Origin: a virus
Virus record (IMG/VR): IMGVR_UViG_3300022833_000005
Location: 43,937 to 107,936 of that record
Reading direction: 5' to 3' (one strand)
Length of the DNA: 64,000 nucleotides
The notes under the pieces are model-generated. The model worked only from the letters and a program-made list of their open reading frames with translations, was not told where the DNA came from and made no database searches. A program made the translations under genes and the position numbers. This document shows, piece after piece, positions 34,130 to 42,081 of the stretch. The first letter of the stretch is position 1. Every line of letters starts with the position of its first letter.

Positions 34130-34865
34130 CTAACATTTTTTGATAATCTTTTTGCCAAGCAGGAACTAAATCAATATCTCCTGTAGGTATTTTACCTGCT
34201 AATCTTAATCCTTCTATGTGTGCTGAATGTCTTTGTATGATGTTTGGTTTAATTTCATCATCTGTACCTTGGCCAGATTGATGATAACCTCTACCACCCC
34301 ACATATAAAACCAAGAAGCTTCTGAATCAGGCATTTTAGCATCAATAACAAATTGTCTACCTAAAGCATGAATTCTACTAGTAAGTGTTGTATCACCCCC
34401 AGCGTTCTCCAGAGGGCTTTTCCCGATCTCTTCCCAAACTTTCTTACTATATACTATTCCTGAATTACCAATGCCTGTAATGTTAGTAATTGATGGTTCG
34501 TTATAGAAAATACCTGTTTCCCAATGAATAATATTAGTGTCAGCTTTCCAAAATTTAGCAACATTAGATAAATGATTAGATAAAGCTACATCATCATCAT
34601 CCCAAACAGCAATAAGTCCATCTTTACATCTTTCAATAGCATAGTTTTCTTTTTCACCTATTGTTTTAAATGTTTCATTAAGATTATATATCTTTACTTG
34701 AGGATGATCAAATACTAATTTTTGTTGTGGGTAATCATTTACTATAATTAACTCACATCTATCTTTAGGATAATCTTGTATTAGAAAACTATGTAGGGCT
34801 TCCACTAATGTGTCAACCCTTCCATATGTTATACATTTACAAGATATAAATGGTAAAATTTGCAT
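34095..34865 (-). CDS. Family 2 glycosyltransferase
   Basis: 256 aa. FISCKCITYGRVDTLVEALHSFLIQDYP is the classic GT2 N-terminus, ELIIVNDYPQ the second strand, and LIAVWDDDDVALSNHL (about 92-107) the DxD motif. SGIVYSKKVWEEIG and the later GGDTTLTSR fit the acceptor half. Its ATG shares bases with the stop of the GroES-like gene (TAATG). Confidence 0.8.
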   Translation of the reverse strand: MQILPFISCKCITYGRVDTLVEALHSFLIQDYPKDRCELIIVNDYPQQKLVFDHPQVKIYNLNETFKTIGEKENYAIERCKDGLIAVWDDDDVALSNHLSNVAKFWKADTNIIHWETGIFYNEPSITNITGIGNSGIVYSKKVWEEIGKSPLENAGGDTTLTSRIHALGRQFVIDAKMPDSEASWFYMWGGRGYHQSGQGTDDEIKPNIIQRHSAHIEGLRLAGKIPTGDIDLVPAWQKDYQKMLDVYVSKSNNSK

Positions 34866-35176
34866 TACCAGATATGTATTATATCAAAAGGAGATAAAAG
34901 TAAAACATCTTTATCAGGAGTTAATGGAATTAACATTGCTTCTTTTAATTTAGATGGATCTACTAGTACTATATCTCCTGGTTTACAGAAATTTACTGAA
35001 TTTCCAACATCAAAAACTGTAAGTTTAGACATCTTCTTTAACATTTCTCTCTGTAAATCTTCTTTTGTAGCTGAATCAACTATAATTTTACTTTTTTCAT
35101 CTTTTTTAGGAACACTAACATAAATTCTGTTTCCTATAAGTTCTTTGTACGGTTTTTTAATTTCCATTTTCTTCAA
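34865..35176 (-). CDS. GroES-like co-chaperonin
   Basis: 103 aa. Pattern ELIGNRIYVSVPKKDEKSKIIVDS at the N-terminus, a middle mobile-loop-like region, VFDVGNSVNFCKPGDIVLVDP, and the final LLLSPFDIIHIW follow the GroES layout (DRV.V.p...G.. , VvavG....vk.GD.Vl, yl.v.e.DI.av). Phage GroES analogues such as T4 gp31 help the host GroEL fold capsid protein. No strict family motif is invariant here, so moderate confidence. An ATG three codons in is an alternative start. Confidence 0.55.
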   Translation of the reverse strand: MKKMEIKKPYKELIGNRIYVSVPKKDEKSKIIVDSATKEDLQREMLKKMSKLTVFDVGNSVNFCKPGDIVLVDPSKLKEAMLIPLTPDKDVLLLSPFDIIHIW

Positions 35177-35468
35177 TGTTTGTTAATTTATTAAATCGTT
35201 TTACGTCTTCTCCATGTAAATATGCTTCAGTTTGAAAGATCTCTGTTTTTTTTCTGATACCAATAACTTTATTTGTCTTAGTGTTGATATTAGGTACTTC
35301 TTGAGTACGTTCATGCATGTCATCTAATAGTATTACTAATGTATCATCATTCATTTGTACACTTCTGATAACCTTATTTAGATTAATACTATCTGTGTAT
35401 TCTTTGTATTCTACAGGATCTGTATCTTGTATTTCTTCTTTACGTGTGTAAAAAAATTGGTTTCTCAT
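35157..35468 (-). CDS. Hypothetical protein upstream of the GroES-like gene
   Basis: 103 aa, charged, no motif recognised (MRNQFFYTRKEEIQDTDPVEYKEYTDSI...). Overlaps the GroES-like gene by 20 nt, which suggests co-translation. 18 bp after the thioredoxin gene. Confidence 0.55.
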   Translation of the reverse strand: MRNQFFYTRKEEIQDTDPVEYKEYTDSINLNKVIRSVQMNDDTLVILLDDMHERTQEVPNINTKTNKVIGIRKKTEIFQTEAYLHGEDVKRFNKLTNIEENGN

Positions 35469-35486
35469 AATTATTAATATTTAATG

Positions 35487-35756
35487 TTAGTCGTTTTCCC
35501 AAAGTTCTTTGGAGTTTTGTATTTCTTTTATTAATGATTTGTATTGTTTTTTAGTTAATAAACCTGCTTGCCTGTGAACTATTTTATCATTCACTTTAAA
35601 TATTATAATAGGTATATTCCTTATATTATATTCTACAGCTAATTTAGGTTGTAAGTCTATGTCAATATTTGTTATTCCTTCTATTCCTTCTAATGCTTGA
35701 CTTAACATTCTACACGGTCCACACCAGGTAGCACTAAATTTTAATACTTCAATCAT
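35487..35756 (-). CDS. Thioredoxin-like protein
   Basis: 89 aa. FSATWCGPCRMLSQAL carries the canonical WCGPC active site at residues 11-15, and NIRNIPIIIF holds the cis-Pro. Short version of the roughly 105-aa family. It lies in the same strand cluster as ribonucleotide reductase, for which it can be the electron donor. Start overlaps the upstream gene by 4 nt. Confidence 0.88.
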   Translation of the reverse strand: MIEVLKFSATWCGPCRMLSQALEGIEGITNIDIDLQPKLAVEYNIRNIPIIIFKVNDKIVHRQAGLLTKKQYKSLIKEIQNSKELWEND

Positions 35757-36163
35757 TCTAATTTATGTTTATTTAATAAATATTTACGTATATCATTGAT
35801 TTTTTGATATCTATATATATCAGCTTCTACATTTGCATGCTCATTAATTGTCAAAAGTATAATATTTTCTTCATCCATCCTACCTTCTGGATACTTATTT
35901 TTTGGTAGTATGTGATGAAAATATGAGCTCAAAGCTTCAGTACCTAAAAAATCACCACTAATTTCAGAAACATGAGATCTTTCTCCCCAAATCTTTTTAA
36001 ATAATATGTGATTTTTATTTGGTTGGGATTTACCAACATTAGCCTTGAATTTCTTAGCTAATGCTGGTGATTGTAATCCTCTTGTACTAAGTAATTGTTT
36101 TCTAGGTTTATGTAAAAAACAATATTCAGAATCTGCAGTTTTACCACAAGTTAAACATTTCAT
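35753..36163 (-). CDS. HNH-type endonuclease-like protein with N-terminal zinc ribbon
   Basis: 136 aa. CLTCGKTADSEYCFLH at the N-terminus is a compact Zn-binding site. SYFHHILPKN...DEENIILLTINEHANVEAD (about 85-120) has the H-H, N and H spacing of an HNH/His-Me-finger nuclease core. The second half of the metal site is less clear than in the HNH gene at 45519. It sits between recA and thioredoxin with 4-nt overlaps on both sides, so it belongs to the operon rather than being a freestanding homing gene. Confidence 0.6.
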   Translation of the reverse strand: MKCLTCGKTADSEYCFLHKPRKQLLSTRGLQSPALAKKFKANVGKSQPNKNHILFKKIWGERSHVSEISGDFLGTEALSSYFHHILPKNKYPEGRMDEENIILLTINEHANVEADIYRYQKINDIRKYLLNKHKLE

Positions 36164-37281
36164 TCAGATGCGTCAACAATTAATTCCTTATAATGAAGTC
36201 CATCATTACCATTTTGACCAATAATATTCATACGATTATCATCATCCTCATCAATTTCTATAGGTGGTGGTACCTCTTCTACAACTTCTTCTATACCTTT
36301 GATTGCATTTATTATTTTACGTTTAATTGCATCAAAGAAATCTGGTTCTTCAAGAATCATTTGTTTAAATTCTTCTAAGTCATATTTGATATCATCAAAT
36401 GTATATGTTTTACCATATTTACGACCTAATTCAAATTCATGTAATAATTGAAGTGCTTCACCAACTCTATCTATACCTATTCCATATATAATTTCAAAAT
36501 CTACTTTTTTATATGGTGGTGTCATTTTGTTTTTAGTACATCTAACTTTAGTTATGTTACCATAAACCTCTTGACCTTCTTTAGCTAAACTTCTACTTAT
36601 TTCTATTCTAACATCTGAATAGAATTTTAAAGCATGACCTCCTTGAGTTGTAGTAGGGTTACCAAACATTACACCAATCTTTTCTCTATACTGAGATATA
36701 ACAATTATGCATGTGTTTGTATTATGTGCTATACTTTTTAGCTTTGGATAAGCACTACTATTTAATCTAGCTTTCTTACCAATTGCATAATCTCCCACTT
36801 CACCATCTAATACAGCTTTAGGGATTAATGAACTATCTGAATCTATAACAATTAGATCTACTTCACCACTAGTCATAAGTTCTACAGCAATATTAAATCC
36901 TTCTTCACCACAGGATGGTTGAGCTATTAGCATACTTGATGTATCAACACCTAGTTGTTCAAAATAGTTTTTATCTACAGCATGTTCACCGTCTATATAA
37001 ACCACTTTACCACCACTGGCTTGACAACTAGCTACAGCATGTCCACACACTGTAGATTTACCTGTACCTTCCCAACCCATAAGTTCATACATTTTTCCTT
37101 TTACAAAACCACCAACTCCTAATGCAATCCAGTCAAACCCAATGGATCCTGTACTAATTACATCATAATCTCCTCCTGTTTTGTCACCTAATGATAATAC
37201 AGTACCATTACCATATTGTTTGTTTAATCTGTCTAATGCATCTTGAAACTTGTTTCCAGTTTCCACTTGTTTTTTTGCCAT
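36160..37281 (-). CDS. recA: RecA-like recombinase
   Basis: 373 aa. GWEGTGKST (Walker A, about 68-76), LIVIDSDSSLIPK (Walker B) and TTTQGGHALKFYSDVRIEI, which is the RecA L2 loop and following strand, place it in the RecA family rather than UvsX. Acidic C-terminal tail with VVEEVPPPIEIDEDDD. It forms filaments on ssDNA and drives strand exchange for repair and replication. Preceded by an unusual long leader (37282-37440) with a promoter and an internal terminator-like hairpin. Confidence 0.9.
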   Translation of the reverse strand: MAKKQVETGNKFQDALDRLNKQYGNGTVLSLGDKTGGDYDVISTGSIGFDWIALGVGGFVKGKMYELMGWEGTGKSTVCGHAVASCQASGGKVVYIDGEHAVDKNYFEQLGVDTSSMLIAQPSCGEEGFNIAVELMTSGEVDLIVIDSDSSLIPKAVLDGEVGDYAIGKKARLNSSAYPKLKSIAHNTNTCIIVISQYREKIGVMFGNPTTTQGGHALKFYSDVRIEISRSLAKEGQEVYGNITKVRCTKNKMTPPYKKVDFEIIYGIGIDRVGEALQLLHEFELGRKYGKTYTFDDIKYDLEEFKQMILEEPDFFDAIKRKIINAIKGIEEVVEEVPPPIEIDEDDDNRMNIIGQNGNDGLHYKELIVDASE

Positions 37282-37310
37282 TTTCTGTTGTTTTAATTAT
37301 TAGTAAATAT

Positions 37311-37407
37311 ACAATATTTCAGTCTGTTTTTTTAATTTTAAAGCATAAAAAAAGACCCTAGATTACTCTAAGGCCTTTTACAATTAAAAACAGAACAGAA
37401 ATATTGT
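37311..37407 (-). ncRNA. Long hairpin in the recA leader, enclosing a terminator
   Basis: On the + strand, ACAATATTTC...CTGTTTTT (37311-37331) is complementary to AAAAACAG...GAAATATTGT (37386-37407): 10 bp plus 8 bp with a small internal loop, and further pairing of AATT inside. The loop contains the complete terminator hairpin at 37351-37378. A consensus promoter lies just upstream (37446-37476). Either a small RNA of about 90 nt is made, or this is an attenuator of recA. Confidence 0.5.
37345..37378 (-). terminator. Rho-independent terminator between nrdA and recA
   Basis: Minus strand AAAGGCCTTAGA-GTAA-TCTAGGGTCTTT forms a 12-bp stem (two G-U pairs) with a 4-nt loop, followed by a U-run (37347-37353 are A on the + strand). 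It ends the ribonucleotide reductase transcript but also lies downstream of the recA-proximal promoter. Confidence 0.75.
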
Positions 37408-37445
37408 AAATTCAAACAAGGTAATAACTTTCGTTATTCATTGTT

Positions 37446-37476
37446 CAAATGTAGATAATGTAAAACAAACATCAAA
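37446..37476 (-). promoter_or_regulatory. Bacteroidetes-type promoter upstream of recA
   Basis: Minus-strand TTTG (37476-37473), 19-nt spacer, TACATTTG (37453-37446): full consensus match. The RNA would begin near 37440 with AAUAAC-GAAA-GUUAUU, a 6-bp stem capped by a GAAA tetraloop, then run into the terminator hairpin 60 nt later. Confidence 0.65.
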
Positions 37477-37523
37477 ATAATTATCAATGTTTGTTTTATC
37501 TTTTTTAATTAAATTACTTATTT

Positions 37524-39152
37524 TTATCCTTCACAACTTGAACATTCTAAAATATTTCTTGCAAAATCTTGAGCTGAACTCTTACTAAATTGGTAATATA
37601 AGGTTTTAACTCCTTCTTCATGTGCATATAAATATAATGAATTAATGTCTTTAGCAGATACAGATGGGTCAATCATTAAATTTAAACTTTGAGATTGATC
37701 TATAAACTTTTGTCTCTGAGCTGCTTGTAACACTATTTCTTTAGGAGATATCTCAACAAATGACTTAAACACCTCTTTAGTAGGAAAATCTAAATGTTGG
37801 ACTGATCCATCTTTTTGTAATATACTTTTCCAAATAGTAGAAGTATTTAAACCATATTTTTCTAATTCCTCTTGTAAATAAGGATTTTTATAAGCAGTTT
37901 TTATCTTAGCTAAATCTTTAATAAAGTAATTAGATTTGATTGGTTCAATACCCATAGATGTAGCACCTAGTATAAATGAACTTGACTTAGTAGGAGCAAT
38001 AGCAATAAGAGTGGTATTAGCATACCCATCTCTTAATGACCTCACTTCTCTATGATCATGTAACCATTTAGACCCTCTTTCAGTCTTTTCTTTTAGTGTA
38101 GTAAATATCTCATGATTTAATCCTTTAGCTTGCAATGAGTCAAACTCAATAAGCTTAGATTGAAATAATGAATGATACCCAAGAACACCAACACCAATTG
38201 CTCTATGTCTTTCAGCAAATCTATATGCTCTTTTCATTCCTGGCATGTGTTCAGATTTTAAAATAAATTCATCCATCACAGCATTTAAGAATAATGTATA
38301 TGTTTCTATTGCATCAGTGTCTTTAATTTCATCCCAGTGTAACAGGTTGATAGATCCTAAACAACAAACAAATGAATGATATGTATCTGTAGGTAATTGT
38401 ATTTCAGAACATAGATTAGAAGCAGTTATCTCTAAACCTAACTCTTTATAAGGAGAAGTATCATTATTAGAATTATCCTTAAACATTATATAAGGAAAAC
38501 CAAACTCACTTCTTCTTTGAATCACCTTGGCCCATATCTTACGTTTAATTTTATCACCTTTTTTCATTTCAGCTATCCATTTATCAGTAACTGTAACACC
38601 ATATTGTAAGTTTTGTATTGGATTACCTTCTGTGCCCATATCTAGAAAATCTAGAATATCTGCATGTTCTAATGGTAAATATACAGCACACGCTCCTCTT
38701 CTTGCTTCAGATTGTTTACACACATCTACAACAGTATCATATATATTAGCATAATGAATGGGCCCATCTGCGTGACCACCTGTTGAAATCTTTGTACCTC
38801 TAGGTCTAATGTTACCTAAATAAGCAGAAGTTCCTCCACCATATTTAGACATCATTCCTATTTCACGTCCTGCATTTAATATGCTATCTAATGAATCATC
38901 AACATTACTTCCATAACAACTGATTGGTAATCCCTTTGCTTTACCAAAGTTAATCCAAACAGGAGTAGATAAAGAATAGAAACCACGTGACATGTAGTCT
39001 TCAAACTTTAAAGCAAAACCATCTATCTTTAAATACTTTTCTGCTATAGTAGCAATGTCTTTAATTCTTTGTTCAGGTGATTCAGTTATATATCCTCTTG
39101 ACAAGAATTTACGACTATCATCATTTAGCCAATAATATTTTTTGTATTCCAT
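37524..39152 (-). CDS. nrdA: Class I ribonucleotide reductase, large subunit
   Basis: 542 aa. Redox Cys near GLPISCYGSN, the active-site loop NLCSEIQLPT (Asn, Cys, Glu) and VCCLGSINL (second redox Cys) are all present. The C-terminal radical-transfer pair is in TLYYQFSK and the swinging-tail cysteines are CSSC in the last five residues. It reduces ribonucleoside diphosphates to deoxy forms. Compared with the roughly 760 aa of the E. coli enzyme it starts almost directly at the catalytic region and lacks the N-terminal ATP-cone, so dATP feedback is probably lost. Followed by a terminator. Confidence 0.92.
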   Translation of the reverse strand: MEYKKYYWLNDDSRKFLSRGYITESPEQRIKDIATIAEKYLKIDGFALKFEDYMSRGFYSLSTPVWINFGKAKGLPISCYGSNVDDSLDSILNAGREIGMMSKYGGGTSAYLGNIRPRGTKISTGGHADGPIHYANIYDTVVDVCKQSEARRGACAVYLPLEHADILDFLDMGTEGNPIQNLQYGVTVTDKWIAEMKKGDKIKRKIWAKVIQRRSEFGFPYIMFKDNSNNDTSPYKELGLEITASNLCSEIQLPTDTYHSFVCCLGSINLLHWDEIKDTDAIETYTLFLNAVMDEFILKSEHMPGMKRAYRFAERHRAIGVGVLGYHSLFQSKLIEFDSLQAKGLNHEIFTTLKEKTERGSKWLHDHREVRSLRDGYANTTLIAIAPTKSSSFILGATSMGIEPIKSNYFIKDLAKIKTAYKNPYLQEELEKYGLNTSTIWKSILQKDGSVQHLDFPTKEVFKSFVEISPKEIVLQAAQRQKFIDQSQSLNLMIDPSVSAKDINSLYLYAHEEGVKTLYYQFSKSSAQDFARNILECSSCEG

Positions 39153-39161
39153 AATGTTAAT

Positions 39162-40142
39162 TTAAAATAAGTCATCAGCTGTGATGCTTTTGTTTTTCTT
39201 GTTATAATCCACTTGTTTTTTATAAAAGAAATCACCTTCTTTTGTTGCAGTGATTTCTATATTGAACCATTCAGTCTGTTCTAATAATTCATGGTTCACA
39301 TCAAATATGGTTTCCATTCCAATTTTAGTAAGTGAATTATTAAATCTATCTCTAATAAAGTGTTGAATAGTTTCTTTAGATAGAAAGCTTAATTCCCCTT
39401 TTTCAAAAATCCAATCTAATATATCACATTCAGCTACGTAAGCTTTCATGCATGCAGAATAAATTAAGTCTTCAAATTCTTTATCAAACCATTCTGGGTT
39501 CTCTTTCTTAATAATGTTAATTATCTCTGCTCCAAAGTTACCATGAATTTCCTCTTCTTTAGATGTTGCCTCTACAACATTAGAAATTCCTTTAAAAAGG
39601 TTTAATTCCTTATTGAAAGACATCATTATAAGAAATTGACTAAACAAGCTTACATGCTCTATAAATAGAGAAAATAGCAATACAGATTTTGTATACATCT
39701 TATCATCTCTACTTCTTGTACCATCTAGGTACTTCTTTAAATATTTTATTCTACCAGCAATAGCAGGTACATCAACTACAGTTTCAAATTCTTTTTCAAG
39801 TCCAAGTATTCTTAATAATTGTGCATATGCATCTTTATGTCTTACTTCAGATTCTGCAAATGTCATTCCAACATCCCCAACTTCTGTAATAGGCATACGT
39901 TTATACATATCAGCCCAGAAAGTTTTAACACTAACTTCTATTTGAGCAATTGAAAGCATTGTCTTTTTAATAACATCTCTTTCTTTAGGCGTAATAGTAA
40001 CTTTAAAATCTTGAATGTCCTCTGTAAAATTAAATTCTGTGTGTATCCAATATGAATGTCTTATTGCATTTTTATATGCTAATAATTGTGGATATTCATA
40101 AGGTAAAATATTTACTCTTGGTTTAAATATGTTTTTGCTCAT
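39162..40142 (-). CDS. nrdB: Class I ribonucleotide reductase, small subunit
   Basis: 326 aa. Ferritin-like helices with SIAQIEVSVKTFW, FAESEVRHKDAYAQLL (Glu, His and the nearby radical-type Tyr) and EEEIHGNFGAEI (Glu...His), the di-iron ligands of R2. It makes the tyrosyl radical used by NrdA, which follows 9 bp downstream. Start overlaps the upstream 114-aa gene by 4 nt (ATGA). Confidence 0.92.
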   Translation of the reverse strand: MSKNIFKPRVNILPYEYPQLLAYKNAIRHSYWIHTEFNFTEDIQDFKVTITPKERDVIKKTMLSIAQIEVSVKTFWADMYKRMPITEVGDVGMTFAESEVRHKDAYAQLLRILGLEKEFETVVDVPAIAGRIKYLKKYLDGTRSRDDKMYTKSVLLFSLFIEHVSLFSQFLIMMSFNKELNLFKGISNVVEATSKEEEIHGNFGAEIINIIKKENPEWFDKEFEDLIYSACMKAYVAECDILDWIFEKGELSFLSKETIQHFIRDRFNNSLTKIGMETIFDVNHELLEQTEWFNIEITATKEGDFFYKKQVDYNKKNKSITADDLF

Positions 40143-40483
40143 ACTTCTATAGTGTTTCCGTATTTATCTAAGTTTAAGGTTAATAATCGTTGTTCCACTT
40201 CAAATTCCACTTTTAAAATAAGAATAATATCTTTTTCTATCTGCTCATGTATAATTCTTCCTAACATAGGGCTAAATAAATAATCAAGATTTGTGTCCAT
40301 TCTAGGTATTCCATGAATAGTTGATATTTCTTTATATTTAAAACCTTCTATTTTTCTAAGATCTTTAAATATTTGATTCAAATATTGTACTACTGAGGGA
40401 ACTTCTATATTAAGACCATCTCCTGAATCTGATAGATCTAATAAATCTATATGAGCTTCGTTAAATTCTTTAGTTGTTTTCAT
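40139..40483 (-). CDS. Hypothetical protein coupled to nrdB
   Basis: 114 aa, no family recognised. N-terminus acidic, C-terminus beta-rich (LILKVEFEVEQRLLTLNLDKYGN), with a central GIPRMDTNLDYLFSPMLGRIIHEQI. Its size and shape resemble phage baseplate wedge-type (gp25-like) folds only vaguely. The ATG is preceded by AAATT; stop overlaps nrdB start. Confidence 0.5.
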   Translation of the reverse strand: MKTTKEFNEAHIDLLDLSDSGDGLNIEVPSVVQYLNQIFKDLRKIEGFKYKEISTIHGIPRMDTNLDYLFSPMLGRIIHEQIEKDIILILKVEFEVEQRLLTLNLDKYGNTIEV

Positions 40484-40486
40484 AAT

Positions 40487-40651
40487 TTAAGTTGTTGTTT
40501 GATACCAATAATCTAAAGTTAATGTACCTTCATGTTCTAAATTTAAAGGTTTGTTATTCTCTGAAATTTTGGTAATAATTAAATCAGCTTCTTCTGATGA
40601 TATATGATTTTGACTTAGCAAATCTACTATAATTTTTCCAATTGTTCTCAT
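40487..40651 (-). CDS. Tiny hypothetical protein
   Basis: 54 aa (MRTIGKIIVDLLSQNHISSEEADLIITKI...QTTT). Start overlaps the stop of the upstream gene as ATGA, 4 nt, supporting reality. The first half looks like a small helical pair (SSEEADLI), rest unknown. Confidence 0.6.
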   Translation of the reverse strand: MRTIGKIIVDLLSQNHISSEEADLIITKISENNKPLNLEHEGTLTLDYWYQTTT

Positions 40652-41055
40652 GGTTCAGGTTCTAATTCGTTAAGTTTTATAACTTCTTCAACTTCAGGAG
40701 TTAATTGTAACTCAAGCATTGAAAGGCCTTCTAACATTGCTAATTCTTCTATAACAATTCTTGGAAGCCATTCAGATTTTGCTCTAACATCATTCATTGT
40801 ATACTTAAATAAACCATCTTTAGATACAAATCCTATATATATATTACTTGCATCAAATAAATCTATTAAACTTCTAGGACTTCCATTAATTAAAATTTCT
40901 AATTGAGAATCATTTATACCTAAACTTAAAACAGCTTCTTTATAATGATCATCTTCTTCAAATCCTTCAAATGATTTTATCATTTTATTTAGAAACCATT
41001 CTCTCATGGCTTCTTTACCCAATGGGTATTTTTCTAATACTTTTTTTGCTTTCAT
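40648..41055 (-). CDS. Hypothetical protein
   Basis: 135 aa, acidic, mainly helical (MKAKKVLEKYPLGKEAMREWFLNKMIKSFEGFEEDDHY...LTPEVEEVIKLNE). No known motif. Overlaps both neighbours by 4 nt (ATGA). Confidence 0.6.
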   Translation of the reverse strand: MKAKKVLEKYPLGKEAMREWFLNKMIKSFEGFEEDDHYKEAVLSLGINDSQLEILINGSPRSLIDLFDASNIYIGFVSKDGLFKYTMNDVRAKSEWLPRIVIEELAMLEGLSMLELQLTPEVEEVIKLNELEPEP

Positions 41056-41297
41056 AATTTATTTCTTTCTAGTATATTAATTAATGTAATAACATCTTTA
41101 ATGTCTGTTATTGCAATATCTTCATTATAAAATATTTGAACATTCCAATTATCATTTTTATACTCATTATTAGCATTAGTCATTAAACACATGCTACCAA
41201 TATTATAAGTATAATAATAATAAGCCTCAGCTCCTGATTCTTCTATAGTTACATCAGTTCTATTAAATTTCAAGTCTATTAAATCCTGTTCTTTCAT
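41052..41297 (-). CDS. Hypothetical protein
   Basis: 81 aa from the ATG at 41297 (MKEQDLIDLKFNRTDV), preferred over a longer frame starting within the upstream gene. Contains AEAYYYYTYNIGSMCLMTN and ends ITLINILERNKL; resembles small phage proteins that pair with a ILEx C-terminal helix, function unknown. Confidence 0.6.
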   Translation of the reverse strand: MKEQDLIDLKFNRTDVTIEESGAEAYYYYTYNIGSMCLMTNANNEYKNDNWNVQIFYNEDIAITDIKDVITLINILERNKL

Positions 41298-41301
41298 TTT
41301 A

Positions 41302-41442
41302 TTATTTTTTACAAGTACATTTTTTTCCACAATCAGCATATTCTTGCATCCATTCTGCAATTTTACTATTCACATCAGCATACACTCCAAATGTTATAAA
41401 GTGTTCATTTTGTTTTTTGTCTAAAAATTCTTTTGCTGTCAT
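41302..41442 (-). CDS. Tiny hypothetical protein with C-terminal Cys cluster
   Basis: 46 aa (MTAKEFLDKKQNEHFITFGV..., ending ADCGKKCTCKK). The ATG has the AAATT leader common to this operon and the gene fills exactly the space between neighbours. The Cys-x3-Cys-x-Cys tail could bind metal. Confidence 0.6.
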   Translation of the reverse strand: MTAKEFLDKKQNEHFITFGVYADVNSKIAEWMQEYADCGKKCTCKK

Positions 41443-41449
41443 AATTTAT

Positions 41450-41674
41450 TTATTCTATTAAATCATCCATATTAATACCATATTCTTCCATTAGTTCACC
41501 TAATGCTTCTTTGTAGTTGCTTAAATTAAAAGCATCTTCATCATGTTTCCATTTCCTCCAAAAGTTATGTTTTAGTTCCCAAATGAAACTTGCCATGTCT
41601 GAAGATTTAACACATCTAAGGTGTGATTTTAAATCTTCTGGATTATCTAAATCAAATTCTAATATTGCTTTCAT
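41450..41674 (-). CDS. Hypothetical protein
   Basis: 74 aa (MKAILEFDLDNPEDLKSHLRCVKSSDMASFIWELKHNFWRKWKHDEDAF...). The pattern LEFDLDNPEDLxxHxRCxKSxDMAxFIWEL recalls a family of small phage proteins of unknown role. Overlaps the upstream gene by 4 nt. Confidence 0.65.
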   Translation of the reverse strand: MKAILEFDLDNPEDLKSHLRCVKSSDMASFIWELKHNFWRKWKHDEDAFNLSNYKEALGELMEEYGINMDDLIE

Positions 41675-41859
41675 AATTTATTTATTTCTTGTTTAACTTC
41701 TTGCCAATATTTAATTCCTTTAGGATATCCCTCACATTCTTCTAACATTAAGTCTACAAAAATTAAAGCACATTCTTTAACAAATCTTTTAGGTGTTGAA
41801 TATTCCAACGCATTATCAATTTTATCTAATAATTCTTTTACTTTGTCTTTTGCTTCCAT
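41671..41859 (-). CDS. Hypothetical protein
   Basis: 62 aa, helical (KDKVKELLDKIDNALEYS...YWQEVKQEINKL). No motif. ATG preceded by AAATT, stop overlaps the next start. Confidence 0.55.
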   Translation of the reverse strand: MEAKDKVKELLDKIDNALEYSTPKRFVKECALIFVDLMLEECEGYPKGIKYWQEVKQEINKL

Positions 41860-41862
41860 AAT

Positions 41863-42030
41863 TTAGTCTAAAAATATCTTTAATGTTTGACCATCATCCT
41901 GTACTGAGAAATCTAAATTATTAAAATGTCCTAGCTTTTTATATAAAGTTAATAAGCGTCCAACCGGTTTATCATTTTTAGCATGATTTATAATTTCTAA
42001 TCTATTTAATTTTTTTATATCTATTTTCAT
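41863..42030 (-). CDS. Tiny hypothetical protein
   Basis: 55 aa (MKIDIKKLNRLEIINHAKND...QTLKIFLD). Frame below normal length cut-offs, tightly packed 3 bp from the next gene. Function unknown. Confidence 0.55.
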   Translation of the reverse strand: MKIDIKKLNRLEIINHAKNDKPVGRLLTLYKKLGHFNNLDFSVQDDGQTLKIFLD

Positions 42031-42052
42031 AAGTTTATTTTATTAAGTATAT

Positions 42053-42069
42053 ACAAACTATTAGTTTGT
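42053..42069 (-). repeat. 17-bp perfect palindrome
   Basis: ACAAACTA-T-TAGTTTGT in the 51-bp gap between two tiny genes. No U-run follows. Could be an operator for a dimeric regulator or a hairpin that protects mRNA. Confidence 0.4.
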
Positions 42070-42081
42070 AAATTGAGTTAT

